Part shown: positions 17,883-26,310 of the stretch, piece by piece
Numbering within the stretch: position 1 is the first letter of the stretch
Layout of the letters: every line of letters begins with the position of its first letter
DNA from: Bacteroides pyogenes
Lineage (GTDB): Bacteria; Bacteroidota; Bacteroidia; Bacteroidales; Bacteroidaceae
Reading direction: 5' to 3'
NCBI RefSeq assembly: GCF_014196225.1
Contig: NZ_JACIDI010000013.1
Coordinates: 22,174-86,173, forward strand
DNA: 64,000 nt
Notes under the pieces: model-generated
What the model was told of the DNA's origin: nothing
Databases searched by the model: none
What the model saw: the letters and a program-made list of their open reading frames with translations, nothing else
Position numbers and translations under genes: made by a program

Positions 17883-19779
17883 ATACCGGGAAATATTAAA
17901 GCAATATTGGGGATACGACTCTTTCCGCCACCTGCAGGAAGAAATCATCGACAGTATCGGCGAAGGCAAAGACACATTGGGATTGATGCCTACCGGAGGC
18001 GGTAAGTCCATCACATTCCAGGTACCCGCCCTTGCGAAAGCAGGATTGTGCATCGTCATCACGCCTCTTATCGCCTTGATGAAAGACCAGGTGCAGAATC
18101 TGCGCAAACGGGGCATCAAGGCGGTTGCCGTATATTCCGGAATGACACGGCAAGAGATTATCACCGCGCTGGAGAACTGCATCTTCGGCGATTACAAGTT
18201 TCTCTACATATCGCCCGAACGGTTGGACACGGAGATATTCCGCATCAAGCTGCGGGCAATGAAAGTCTCCATGATTACAGTAGACGAAAGCCACTGCATC
18301 TCGCAATGGGGATACGACTTCCGGCCTGCTTACCTGAAAATAGCGGAAATAAGAGACATGCTGCCCGGTGTTCCCGTTTTGGCGCTCACCGCCACCGCTA
18401 CTCCCGAAGTGGTGAAAGATATTCAAACACGGTTGAAGTTTGCCGCGACGAATGTGTTCCGCATGAGCTTCGAACGCAAAAATCTGGCTTATTCGGTGCG
18501 GAAAACAGATGATAAGACCGGAGAGATGCTGCGCATTCTGCGAAAGATACAAGGCAGCGCCATTATCTATGTGCGCAACAGACGGCGGACGAAAGAAATC
18601 ACCGGGCTTTTGGTAAACGAAGGCATTACCGCCGATTTCTATCATGCGGGGTTGGACAATGCCGTGAAAGACCTCCGCCAGAAACGCTGGCAAAACGGGG
18701 AAGTACGTGTAATGGTAGCTACAAACGCTTTCGGAATGGGTATCGACAAGCCCGATGTACGCATCGTGTTGCACCTCGATTTGCCCGATTCTCCCGAAGC
18801 TTACTTTCAGGAGGCGGGACGCGCCGGAAGGGACGGGGAGAAAGCCCATGCCGTCATCCTCTACACCCCGGCGGACAGAACGACGCTTCACAAACGAGTA
18901 GCCGACAGTTTCCCGACGAAAGAGTACATACTCGACGTGTACGAACACCTGCAATACTACTATCAGATGGCAATGGGCGACGGTTTCCAATGTGTCCGCG
19001 AGTTCAACCTCGAAGAGTTTTGCCGGAAGTTCAAATACTTCCCCGTACCGGTACACAATGCGCTCAAGATTCTCACACAGGCAGGATATCTCGAATACAC
19101 CGACGAACAAGACAATGCTTCGCGCATTCTTTTCACCATCCAACGGGACGAGCTGTACAAATTGCGGGAAACAGGAGCGGAAACAGAAGGACTTATACAG
19201 GCCATCCTCCGTTCGTACACCGGCGTCTTCACCGATTACACATACATCAGCGAAGAAACGCTCATGGTACGTACCGGGCTGACCCGCCAACAGGTGTACA
19301 ACATATTGGTCATGCTCACCCGGCGACGTATCGTAGACTATATCCCCCGCAAAAAGACACCATATATAATATACACCCGCGAACGGATGGAATTGAGGCA
19401 CATGCATATTCCTCCTTCCGTATATGAAGAACGGAAAGAAAGATACGAAGCCCGGATCCGCGCGATGGAAGAGTATGTCGTCTCCGAACATGCATGCCGC
19501 AGCCGCATGTTGCTGCGTTACTTCGGAGAGAAGAACGACCACAATTGCGGACAATGCGATGTCTGTCTCGACAGGGGGAATACAAACCGGCTCACAGAGT
19601 CGTCGTTCGAAGACCTGAAGCGCCGGATTCTTCATCAATTGTCCCGACACCCTCTTACTCCCGCAGAGATAAGCAATGCAATGGAAGCGGAAAAAGAGAG
19701 AATCAGCGAAGTGGTTCGTTACTTATTGGAAGAAGGAGAACTGAAGATGCAAGACGGAATGATACATATTTCGAAATAA
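17875..19779 (+). CDS. recQ: RecQ-family ATP-dependent DNA helicase
   Basis: The frame must start at TTG 17875-17877, eight bases inside recJ, because no ATG occurs before the Walker A motif PTGGGKS (about 39-45). The helicase box DESHCISQWGYDFRPAY, the second RecA lobe ending GRAGRDGEKA, and the RQC zinc cysteines (HACRSRMLLRYF, then CGQCDVC) are all present. At 634 residues it has little or no HRDC domain. It unwinds DNA 3' to 5'. The overlap suggests translational coupling to recJ. Confidence 0.94.
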   Translation: MNKYREILKQYWGYDSFRHLQEEIIDSIGEGKDTLGLMPTGGGKSITFQVPALAKAGLCIVITPLIALMKDQVQNLRKRGIKAVAVYSGMTRQEIITALENCIFGDYKFLYISPERLDTEIFRIKLRAMKVSMITVDESHCISQWGYDFRPAYLKIAEIRDMLPGVPVLALTATATPEVVKDIQTRLKFAATNVFRMSFERKNLAYSVRKTDDKTGEMLRILRKIQGSAIIYVRNRRRTKEITGLLVNEGITADFYHAGLDNAVKDLRQKRWQNGEVRVMVATNAFGMGIDKPDVRIVLHLDLPDSPEAYFQEAGRAGRDGEKAHAVILYTPADRTTLHKRVADSFPTKEYILDVYEHLQYYYQMAMGDGFQCVREFNLEEFCRKFKYFPVPVHNALKILTQAGYLEYTDEQDNASRILFTIQRDELYKLRETGAETEGLIQAILRSYTGVFTDYTYISEETLMVRTGLTRQQVYNILVMLTRRRIVDYIPRKKTPYIIYTRERMELRHMHIPPSVYEERKERYEARIRAMEEYVVSEHACRSRMLLRYFGEKNDHNCGQCDVCLDRGNTNRLTESSFEDLKRRILHQLSRHPLTPAEISNAMEAEKERISEVVRYLLEEGELKMQDGMIHISK

Positions 19780-19818
19780 GTTGCTATTTTTGCAGAGAAA
19801 CCTAAAAAACGATACAGC

Positions 19819-20781
19819 ATGCCTAACTTTTTTAAATCTTTCTTTTCCGGAAAGTCGGAAACTCCGGAAAGTGAAAAGAAAAAGAACGACCGAAAGAAAT
19901 TCGAGATATTCAAATTCGACGGCTTGCGCGCTCAGCGCATGGGACGTCCCGATTACGCAGTGAAATGCTTTACCGAAGCTCTTGCCATCGAAGAAGAGTT
20001 CGAAACGATGAGTTACCTCAGCCGTCTTTACATCGGGATGGGCGAAATGGAGAAAGCCCGTACTTTGCTCGAGAAGATGGGGAAAATGGAACCTCATTTC
20101 GCGGATACGTTTCTTACACTCGCCAATGTCTGCTACATGCAGGAAGATTATCGGGGAATGGAAGAAGCAGCCAACCGGGCAATCGGCATCGAAGAGGCGA
20201 ACGCAGTCGCTCACTTCCTTCTGGGGAAAGCCCGCAAAAGTCAGAACGACGACCTTATGGCTATCGGGCATCTGACTAAAGCCATTGTTTTAAAAGACGA
20301 CTTTACAGAAGCCCGGCTGATGCGCGCGGAATCATTGCTGCAAATGAATCAATACAAAGAAGCGGAAGAAGATATCGATGCCGTGCTTTCTCAAAATCCG
20401 GAAGAAGAATCGGCCATTCTCCTGCGCGGAAAACTCAAAGAGGCGACCGGATTGGAACAGGAAGCCGAAGCGGACTACCGGCTGGTTACGGAAATGAATC
20501 CTTTCAACGAACAGGGATACCTTTATCTCGGACAGTTGCTCATCAGCCGAAAGGATCCGGCCGAAGCCATCCGCGTATTCGACGAAGCCATCGACCTGAA
20601 TCCCGACTCCGCCGAAGCGTATAAAGAACGCGGACGTGCCAAACTGCTGAACGGAGACAAGGAAGGTTCTGTAGAAGATATGAAAAAATCATTGGAACTG
20701 AGTCCTAAGGAGGAGACCCGGTTGAGCGGAGAGTTTAAAAACATCGGCTCCAACACCGAAACGTTGCCGGGAATATTCTGA
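19819..20781 (+). CDS. Tetratricopeptide-repeat protein
   Basis: The 320-residue protein starts with a charged, hydrophilic leader and continues with about seven TPR units, for example AVKCFTEALAIEEEFETM, AIGHLTKAIVLKDDF and AIRVFDEAIDLNPDSAEAY. No signal peptide is clear, so it is probably cytoplasmic. TPR arrays bind partner proteins; the partner is unknown. It follows recQ by 39 bases and may be in the same transcript, without implying a repair function. Confidence 0.85.
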   Translation: MPNFFKSFFSGKSETPESEKKKNDRKKFEIFKFDGLRAQRMGRPDYAVKCFTEALAIEEEFETMSYLSRLYIGMGEMEKARTLLEKMGKMEPHFADTFLTLANVCYMQEDYRGMEEAANRAIGIEEANAVAHFLLGKARKSQNDDLMAIGHLTKAIVLKDDFTEARLMRAESLLQMNQYKEAEEDIDAVLSQNPEEESAILLRGKLKEATGLEQEAEADYRLVTEMNPFNEQGYLYLGQLLISRKDPAEAIRVFDEAIDLNPDSAEAYKERGRAKLLNGDKEGSVEDMKKSLELSPKEETRLSGEFKNIGSNTETLPGIF

Positions 20782-20863
20782 ATAAGCGCCCTGCCCGCTT
20801 TACGCGAAGACACGTCTCCCCTACCTTGGTAATCCAAAGAAACAAGAAATAAATCTGTGCCTT

Positions 20864-21418
20864 ATGAGAAGCCTTCTTTACTTCATCTTCGCCCTACTCC
20901 TGCTCTCATGTAAGGAGTCCGACAAACATCGGATAGCACGGCTTACGGAAGCATGGACAGGGAAGACCGTCTACTATCCGGCAGACAGCGTGTTCGAATC
21001 GTTCGAAGCCGACTCCGTACGCAAATATTCCTTGAAGCGCACCGAATATACCGTGGTCACCTACATCGACTCGTTGCAATGCGCCTCAAACCGGTTACGG
21101 CTCGAAGAATGGAAATCGTTCCTGCAAGCTTTGCGTCCGGCAGCGAAAGGAAGAATCACTTGCCTTTTCTATCTCCATCCCGAAAACAGGGAGCAAATGA
21201 TTGCCAAACTTCGGCAATCGGCATTCAACTTTCCGGTTTGCATAGATGAAGACAATGTGTTCTACAAGCTAAACCGTTTTCCTGCCGACACGCTTTTTCG
21301 AACTTTTCTGGTGAACAGCGAGAATAAGATTGTGGATATAGGCAACCCCGCAGAAGATCCGAAAGTAAGAGAACGATACCTCCAAAGAATAATGGATACA
21401 AAACCCGATCCCGACTGA
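20864..21418 (+). CDS. Thioredoxin-fold-like lipoprotein, function unknown
   Basis: The protein has 184 residues with a signal peptide and lipobox LLSC near residue 17. The body contains YTVVTYIDSLQCASNRL, CLFYLHPEN, FNFPVCIDEDN and FRTFLVNSENKIVDIGNP, an arrangement resembling redoxin-like periplasmic lipoproteins of Bacteroides, but without a CxxC motif. The first copy of a 34-nt repeat (21411-21444) covers its stop codon, and an open frame continues beyond in another phase, so the 3' end may have been altered. Confidence 0.65.
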   Translation: MRSLLYFIFALLLLSCKESDKHRIARLTEAWTGKTVYYPADSVFESFEADSVRKYSLKRTEYTVVTYIDSLQCASNRLRLEEWKSFLQALRPAAKGRITCLFYLHPENREQMIAKLRQSAFNFPVCIDEDNVFYKLNRFPADTLFRTFLVNSENKIVDIGNPAEDPKVRERYLQRIMDTKPDPD

Positions 21419-21508
21419 CGATAACACCGGAGCAGACGAAAGACGAACCGACCGTTACGGCAGGTGAAGATGTTCCGACTGACGACAACACCGAAGCGGG
21501 CGAAAGAC
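21411..21508 (+). repeat. 34-nt direct repeat, two copies 64 bp apart, at a gene 3' end
   Basis: Copies at 21411-21444 and 21475-21508 agree at 30 of 34 positions and flank a unique 30-nt segment. The first copy contains the stop codon of the lipoprotein gene. Confidence 0.75.
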
Positions 21509-21578
21509 CTTTGGTAGTAGCATGAATGTTGAAAACAAGACCGGAATCCAATCTCTTCCCGATTACAAAACCATCGTA

Positions 21579-21691
21579 TCATCGATCTCAGGCTATCGCA
21601 TCACTGTTCCCGGAACCATCGCATCATCCGCCACGGAGCCATGGCATCATCGATCTCAAGCTATCTCATCACTGTTCCCGGAACCATCGCC
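21579..21691 (+). repeat. 45-nt direct repeat, two copies 68 bp apart
   Basis: Copies at 21579-21623 and 21647-21691 differ at two positions. A 23-nt segment lies between, and a weakly similar sequence follows the second copy. A third partial word (TTCCCG...AACCATCG) lies upstream near 21557. No gene is evident in 21419-21780 apart from these repeats. Confidence 0.8.
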
Positions 21692-21809
21692 TTACCGATG
21701 ACGGAGCTAGCGCCGGTGCGCTCCGAGGCTCCTTTCCCTTACGAATCCTCCACAATCTGCCTTTTTTACTCTAAATAACCGAAAAGAATAAAAAAACTTT
21801 GTTTTTTAC

Positions 21810-21838
21810 TTGTATATAATGTTTTTTTATTACTTTTG
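21810..21838 (+). promoter_or_regulatory. Promoter of the pheA operon
   Basis: A perfect -7 box TACTTTTG at 21831-21838 with TTG at 21810-21812, 18 bases upstream, close to the usual -33 spacing. Transcription would begin near 21845, just ahead of the leader peptide. Confidence 0.7.
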
Positions 21839-21870
21839 CCTCAGAAATCGAAACACTAATTGAAATTCGG

Positions 21871-21957
21871 ATGAAATCGTTTACTTATGCATATTACTTC
21901 TTTTTTTACTTTTACTTTTATCACAAAGTAGAGCGGGAGTTTGTATGTATCAAGTGA
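21871..21957 (+). CDS. Phe/Tyr-rich leader peptide of the pheA operon
   Basis: A 28-codon frame begins at ATG 21871 and ends at TGA 21955-21957. It encodes seven phenylalanines and six tyrosines; twelve of residues 4-17 are aromatic (run YYFFFYFYFY). It lies between a consensus promoter and alternative hairpins ahead of pheA. This is the classical layout for attenuation: a ribosome stalled at Phe/Tyr codons would change leader folding. The peptide itself probably has no other function. Confidence 0.85.
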   Translation: MKSFTYAYYFFFYFYFYHKVEREFVCIK

Positions 21958-22027
21958 CAGTGATACTTAAAGACCAAAGGAAAGAATAAATCATATAAAT
22001 CCCGCTCCGATTATGGACGCGGGATTT
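21931..22027 (+). promoter_or_regulatory. Transcription attenuator controlling pheA-tyrA genes
   Basis: The terminator stem pairs AAATCCCGC (21998-22006) with GCGGGATTT (22019-22027) and runs into seven T. Inside the leader-peptide frame GAGCGGGA (21931-21938) can pair instead with TCCCGCTC (22000-22007), which destroys the terminator. Stalling on the aromatic codons (21880-21921) would leave 21931-21938 free to form this antiterminator. So low charged tRNA-Phe/Tyr should raise expression of the four downstream enzymes. Confidence 0.85.
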
Positions 22028-22049
22028 TTTTATATCATATCGTATACCA

Positions 22050-22898
22050 ATGAAAAAGATAGCCATTCAAGGAACAACCGGTTCTTATCACGACATAGCG
22101 GCGCACAACTACTTCGAAGGAGAAGAGTTGGAAATTATCTGTTGTCCCACTTTCGAAGAAGTGTTCGCTTCGGTTCGCAAAGACAGCCGGACCATCGGGA
22201 TGCTGGCCATCGAAAACACGATTGCCGGAAGCCTGCTCTACAACAACGAGTTGCTGCGACAGAGCGGGACGCAGATTATCGGCGAATATAAGCTGCGAAT
22301 TTCGCACAGCTTTGTCTGCCTGCCCGATGAAGATTGGGAAGACCTGACGGAAGTCAACTCCCACCCCATCGCTCTGATGCAATGCCGCGAGTTTCTGAAC
22401 CGACATCCGCAACTGAAAGTGGTGGAGAGTGAAGACACCGCCCGCAGCGCGGAAATCATCAGCCGCGAAAACCTGAAAGGACGTGCGGCCATTTGCTCCA
22501 AAGTAGCGGCGGAACGCTACGGAATGAAAGTGCTTCAGGAGGGAATAGAAACGAACAAACACAACTTCACCCGCTTTCTTGTCGTGGCAGACCCGTGGCA
22601 GGCGGACGAACTTCGCGGGCATGGCACCCCCAAGCCCGACAAAGCAAGCATCGTATTCATGCTGCCTCACACCGAAGGAAGCCTGTCGCAGGTTCTTTCC
22701 ATCCTCTCTTTCTACAACATCAACCTCACCAAGATACAGTCTCTCCCCATCATCGGACGGGAGTGGGAATATCAATTTTATGTGGACATCGCTTTCGGCG
22801 ATTACCTGAGATACAAACAAGCCATTGCGGCAATTACTCCATTAACCAAAGAACTTAAAATTTTAGGAGAATATGCAGAAGGAAAATCAAACATATAA
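22050..22898 (+). CDS. pheA: Prephenate dehydratase
   Basis: Monofunctional PheA of 282 residues. The dehydratase domain shows AIQGTTGSYHDIAAH, GMLAIENTIAGSL and the catalytic TRF motif in HNFTRFLVV; an ACT domain follows (HTEGSLSQVLSILSFYNIN), which normally senses phenylalanine. It converts prephenate to phenylpyruvate. It is the first structural gene after the attenuator and overlaps the aminotransferase gene by 26 bases. Confidence 0.96.
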   Translation: MKKIAIQGTTGSYHDIAAHNYFEGEELEIICCPTFEEVFASVRKDSRTIGMLAIENTIAGSLLYNNELLRQSGTQIIGEYKLRISHSFVCLPDEDWEDLTEVNSHPIALMQCREFLNRHPQLKVVESEDTARSAEIISRENLKGRAAICSKVAAERYGMKVLQEGIETNKHNFTRFLVVADPWQADELRGHGTPKPDKASIVFMLPHTEGSLSQVLSILSFYNINLTKIQSLPIIGREWEYQFYVDIAFGDYLRYKQAIAAITPLTKELKILGEYAEGKSNI

Positions 22899-24051
22899 CA
22901 TCGCTCCGGCGAGCCGGTTGGACGGCGTGAGCGAATACTACTTCTCGAAAAAACTGAAAGAAGTGGCGCAAATGAACGCGGAGGGGAAAGATGTAATCAG
23001 CCTGGGCGTCGGCAGCCCCGACATGCCGCCTTCGGAGAGGGCGATAGAGACGCTGTGCAGAAATGCGCACGACCCTGCCGGGCACGGCTACCAGCCTTAC
23101 ACGGGCATTCCCGAACTTCGCAAAGGTTTTGCCGATTGGTACAGCCGCTGGTACGGAGTAGACTTAGATCCGGCTACGGAGATTCAACCGCTGATCGGTT
23201 CGAAAGAAGGTATCCTCCACGTCACGCTGGCATTTGTCAACCCCGGCGAGCAGGTATTGGTACCTAATCCCGGCTATCCCACATACAGTTCCTTGAGCAA
23301 ACTGCTGGGCGCCGAAGTGGTTTATTACGACCTGAAAGAAGAGAACGGGTGGTTGCCCGATTTCGAATCTCTGGAACAAATGGATCTGAGCCGTGTGAAG
23401 CTGATGTGGACGAACTATCCGAACATGCCCACCGGCACGAATGCCACGCCCGAGCTGTACGAACGCTTGGTAAGCTTCGCGCGCCGGAAGGGGATTGTGA
23501 TTGTGAACGACAATCCATACAGCTTTATCCTGAACGAAAATCCCGTCAGCATTCTCAGCGTACCGGGAGCCAAAGAGTGCTGCATCGAGTTCAACTCCAT
23601 GAGCAAAAGCCACAACATGCCCGGATGGCGCATCGGTATGCTGGCATCGAACGCAACCTTTGTGCAATGGATACTGAAAGTGAAAAGCAATATAGACAGC
23701 GGAATGTTCCGTGCGATGCAACTGGCTGCCGCGACAGCCCTCGAGTCCGACCGCATCTGGTACGAAGGAAACAACAGCCGTTACCGCAACCGCCGCCGCC
23801 TTGCCGGAGAAATTATGCAGGCATTGGGGTGCAGGTACGACGAAAAGCAAGTCGGCATGTTCCTATGGGGAAAAATCCCCGACTCGTGCCACGATGTGGA
23901 AGAACTGACCGAAAAGGTTTTGCACGAGGCCCGCGTGTTTATCACTCCGGGGTTCATCTTCGGAAGCAACGGAGCCAGATATATACGCATTTCACTCTGC
24001 TGCAAGGAGGAGAAGCTGGAGGAAGCCCTCCGGCGAATCCGCCGGATGTAA
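22873..24051 (+). CDS. Class I/II PLP-dependent aminotransferase (probably aromatic amino acid)
   Basis: A fold-type I aminotransferase of 392 residues. The PLP lysine lies in SMSKSHNMPGWRIGM, with VPNPGYPTYSS, NYPNMPTG and VNDNPYSFIL as family blocks and a C-terminal arginine motif YIRISLC. By sequence alone it resembles LL-diaminopimelate/aspartate-type enzymes. Its position, overlapping pheA inside the attenuated operon, suggests it transaminates phenylpyruvate and hydroxyphenylpyruvate or prephenate. The exact substrate is inference. Confidence 0.9.
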   Translation: MQKENQTYNIAPASRLDGVSEYYFSKKLKEVAQMNAEGKDVISLGVGSPDMPPSERAIETLCRNAHDPAGHGYQPYTGIPELRKGFADWYSRWYGVDLDPATEIQPLIGSKEGILHVTLAFVNPGEQVLVPNPGYPTYSSLSKLLGAEVVYYDLKEENGWLPDFESLEQMDLSRVKLMWTNYPNMPTGTNATPELYERLVSFARRKGIVIVNDNPYSFILNENPVSILSVPGAKECCIEFNSMSKSHNMPGWRIGMLASNATFVQWILKVKSNIDSGMFRAMQLAAATALESDRIWYEGNNSRYRNRRRLAGEIMQALGCRYDEKQVGMFLWGKIPDSCHDVEELTEKVLHEARVFITPGFIFGSNGARYIRISLCCKEEKLEEALRRIRRM

Positions 24052-24145
24052 GATATTGGAGACAAAGATTCGGTTACAGCCTTACATGGTCTGAAGGCGT
24101 ATCGGCTTGTCGGTTTATTCATTCGTCAACTAAAAAAACAAAAAT

Positions 24146-25213
24146 ATGGAACTGGAATCTATTCTATTACCGGGCATCGACGCAAAAAGGCCCATTGTCA
24201 TCGCCGGACCGTGCAGTGCGGAGACAGAAGAGCAAGTGATGAACACAGCCAGGCAATTGGCTGCCAAAGGACAAAAGATATTCCGCGCCGGAATATGGAA
24301 GCCTCGCACCAAACCGGGTGGTTTCGAGGGAATTGGAGTCGAAGGACTTGTCTGGTTGAAAGAGGTCAAAAAAGAAACAGGCATGTATGTCTCTACCGAA
24401 GTGGCGACCGCCAAGCACGTATACGAGTGTTTAAAAGCAGGAATAGATATGCTTTGGGTGGGAGCGCGCACCACAGCCAACCCCTTTGCCGTTCAGGAAA
24501 TAGCAGACGCTTTAAAAGGCGTCGACATTCCCGTATTCGTAAAAAATCCCGTAAACCCTGATCTCGAACTTTGGATCGGAGCATTGGAACGAATCAACAA
24601 CGCGGGGCTGAAACGTCTGGGAGCCATTCACCGCGGATTCAGCAGTTACGATAAAAAGATATACCGCAATCTGCCTCAATGGCACATTCCTATCGAGTTG
24701 CGCCGCCGCATTCCGGAGCTGCCCATCTTCTGCGATCCGAGCCATATCGGAGGGAAACGCGAACTAATAGCTCCGCTTTGCCAGCAAGCCATGGACCTGA
24801 ATTTCGACGGGCTCATCGTAGAAAGCCACTGCAACCCCGATGAAGCATGGAGCGATGCCGCACAACAGGTGACTCCCGACGTGCTCGAATACATACTCAA
24901 CCTCTTGGTTATCCGCACCGAAACACAGTCTACCGAAAACCTCTCGGAACTTCGCAAACAGATAGACGAATGTGACGACAACATCATTCAGGAGCTGGCC
25001 AAAAGAATGCGCATCGCACGAGAGATAGGCACATACAAGAAGGAGCACGGAATCACCGTGCTGCAAACGGGAAGATACAACGAGATACTCGAAAAGCGCG
25101 GAGCGCAGGGCGAACAATGCGGAATGAACGCCGAGTTCATGAAGAGTATATTCGAGGCCATTCACGAGGAGTCCGTCCGCCAGCAGATGGAGATTATCAA
25201 CAACGGCCAATAA
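24146..25213 (+). CDS. Bifunctional DAHP synthase / chorismate mutase
   Basis: A fusion of 355 residues. Residues about 1-255 form a type I-beta 3-deoxy-7-phosphoheptulonate synthase (VIAGPCSAETEEQV, KPRTKPGGFEGIG, FCDPSHIGGKRELI), which makes the first shikimate intermediate. Residues about 265-350 form an AroQ-type chorismate mutase (LRKQIDECDDNIIQELAKRM). One polypeptide therefore catalyses the first step of the pathway and the branch step to prephenate, feeding PheA and TyrA in the same operon. The fusion also allows feedback control through the mutase domain. Confidence 0.95.
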   Translation: MELESILLPGIDAKRPIVIAGPCSAETEEQVMNTARQLAAKGQKIFRAGIWKPRTKPGGFEGIGVEGLVWLKEVKKETGMYVSTEVATAKHVYECLKAGIDMLWVGARTTANPFAVQEIADALKGVDIPVFVKNPVNPDLELWIGALERINNAGLKRLGAIHRGFSSYDKKIYRNLPQWHIPIELRRRIPELPIFCDPSHIGGKRELIAPLCQQAMDLNFDGLIVESHCNPDEAWSDAAQQVTPDVLEYILNLLVIRTETQSTENLSELRKQIDECDDNIIQELAKRMRIAREIGTYKKEHGITVLQTGRYNEILEKRGAQGEQCGMNAEFMKSIFEAIHEESVRQQMEIINNGQ

Positions 25214-25249
25214 CAGATGCATCCATTAGTAAAACACTGAACAACAGAT

Positions 25250-26023
25250 ATGAGAATATTGATATTGGGAGCCGGGAAAATGGGTTCCTTCTTTACAGAC
25301 ATACTGAGTTTCCGGCACGAAACGGCCGTATTCGACGTCAATCCGCATCAACTGCGCTTTGTTTACAACACCTACCGGTTCACCACACTGGAAGAAATCA
25401 GGGATTTCGAGCCGGAGCTGGTCATCAACGCCGCCACGGTGAAGTACACGCTGGACGCCTTTCGCACAGTGCTTCCCGTGTTGCCCAAAGACTGCATCAT
25501 CAGTGACATCGCCTCCGTGAAAAACGGACTGAAGAAGTTTTACGAAGAGAGCGGCTTTCGTTATGTTTCCACTCACCCCATGTTCGGCCCCACCTTCGCC
25601 AGCTTAAGCAATCTGGGCAATGAGAACGCCATTATCATCAGCGAAGGCGACCACTTGGGCAAGATTTTCTTTAAAGACCTCTATCAGACCCTGCGCTTAA
25701 ACATCTTCGAATACACATTCGACGAGCACGACCGGACTGTAGCCTACTCGCTCTCCATCCCGTTCGTCTCCACTTTGGTGTTTGCCGCCGTGATGAAACA
25801 TCAGGAAGCGCCGGGAACTACTTTCAAAAAGCACATGGCTATTGCCAAAGGGCTGATGAGCGAAGACGATTATCTGCTGCAGGAGATTTTATTCAATCCC
25901 CGCACACCGGGACAAGTGGAGAATATTCGTTTGGAGCTGAAGCGGCTATTGGAAATCATCACCAACAAAGATGCCGAAGGTATGAAGAAATATCTGGCTA
26001 AGATACGGCAGAATATTAAATGA
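25250..26023 (+). CDS. tyrA: Prephenate dehydrogenase
   Basis: A protein of 257 residues with a Rossmann motif at its start (LILGAGKMGSFFTDIL) and the catalytic histidine block YVSTHPMFGPTFA. DEHDRTVAYSLSIPF belongs to the C-terminal dimerization half. It oxidizes prephenate to hydroxyphenylpyruvate for tyrosine. Last gene of the operon; a complex of hairpins and repeats follows its stop. Confidence 0.92.
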   Translation: MRILILGAGKMGSFFTDILSFRHETAVFDVNPHQLRFVYNTYRFTTLEEIRDFEPELVINAATVKYTLDAFRTVLPVLPKDCIISDIASVKNGLKKFYEESGFRYVSTHPMFGPTFASLSNLGNENAIIISEGDHLGKIFFKDLYQTLRLNIFEYTFDEHDRTVAYSLSIPFVSTLVFAAVMKHQEAPGTTFKKHMAIAKGLMSEDDYLLQEILFNPRTPGQVENIRLELKRLLEIITNKDAEGMKKYLAKIRQNIK

Positions 26024-26101
26024 GGCACACAGTAGGAAAACGGCCATAGAAGCGTTTCGGACGCTTCGGGGAGTCCGTAAAAAACAAGCTGTTGGGCAAG
26101 A

Positions 26102-26273
26102 GAAAAAAAGCCCGCCGCCTCTGAAAAAAAGCCCGCGGGCTTTAAAAAAAAGGCGGCGGGCTTTGAAACCAAACACGGCGGGCTTTGAAAAAAAGGCGGC
26201 GGGCTTTGAAACCAAACACGGCGGGCTTTGAAAAAAAAGGCGGCGGGCTTTTTTCTCAAGCACCGCCGCCTTT
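26102..26273 (+). repeat. About 22-bp G+C-rich tandem repeats with terminator-like hairpins
   Basis: The word GGCGGGCTTTGAAA recurs with a period of 21-22 bp (alternating tails ACCAAACAC and AAAAAGGC). Complementary GCCCGCCGCC at 26110 and CACCGCCGCC near 26262 allow large hairpins with A and T tracts. Placed between convergent tyrA and trxB it probably terminates both transcripts. Confidence 0.75.
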
Positions 26274-26310
26274 ATTACACTCTATCTTCATCGAATTGCC
26301 ATGGGGTTAC

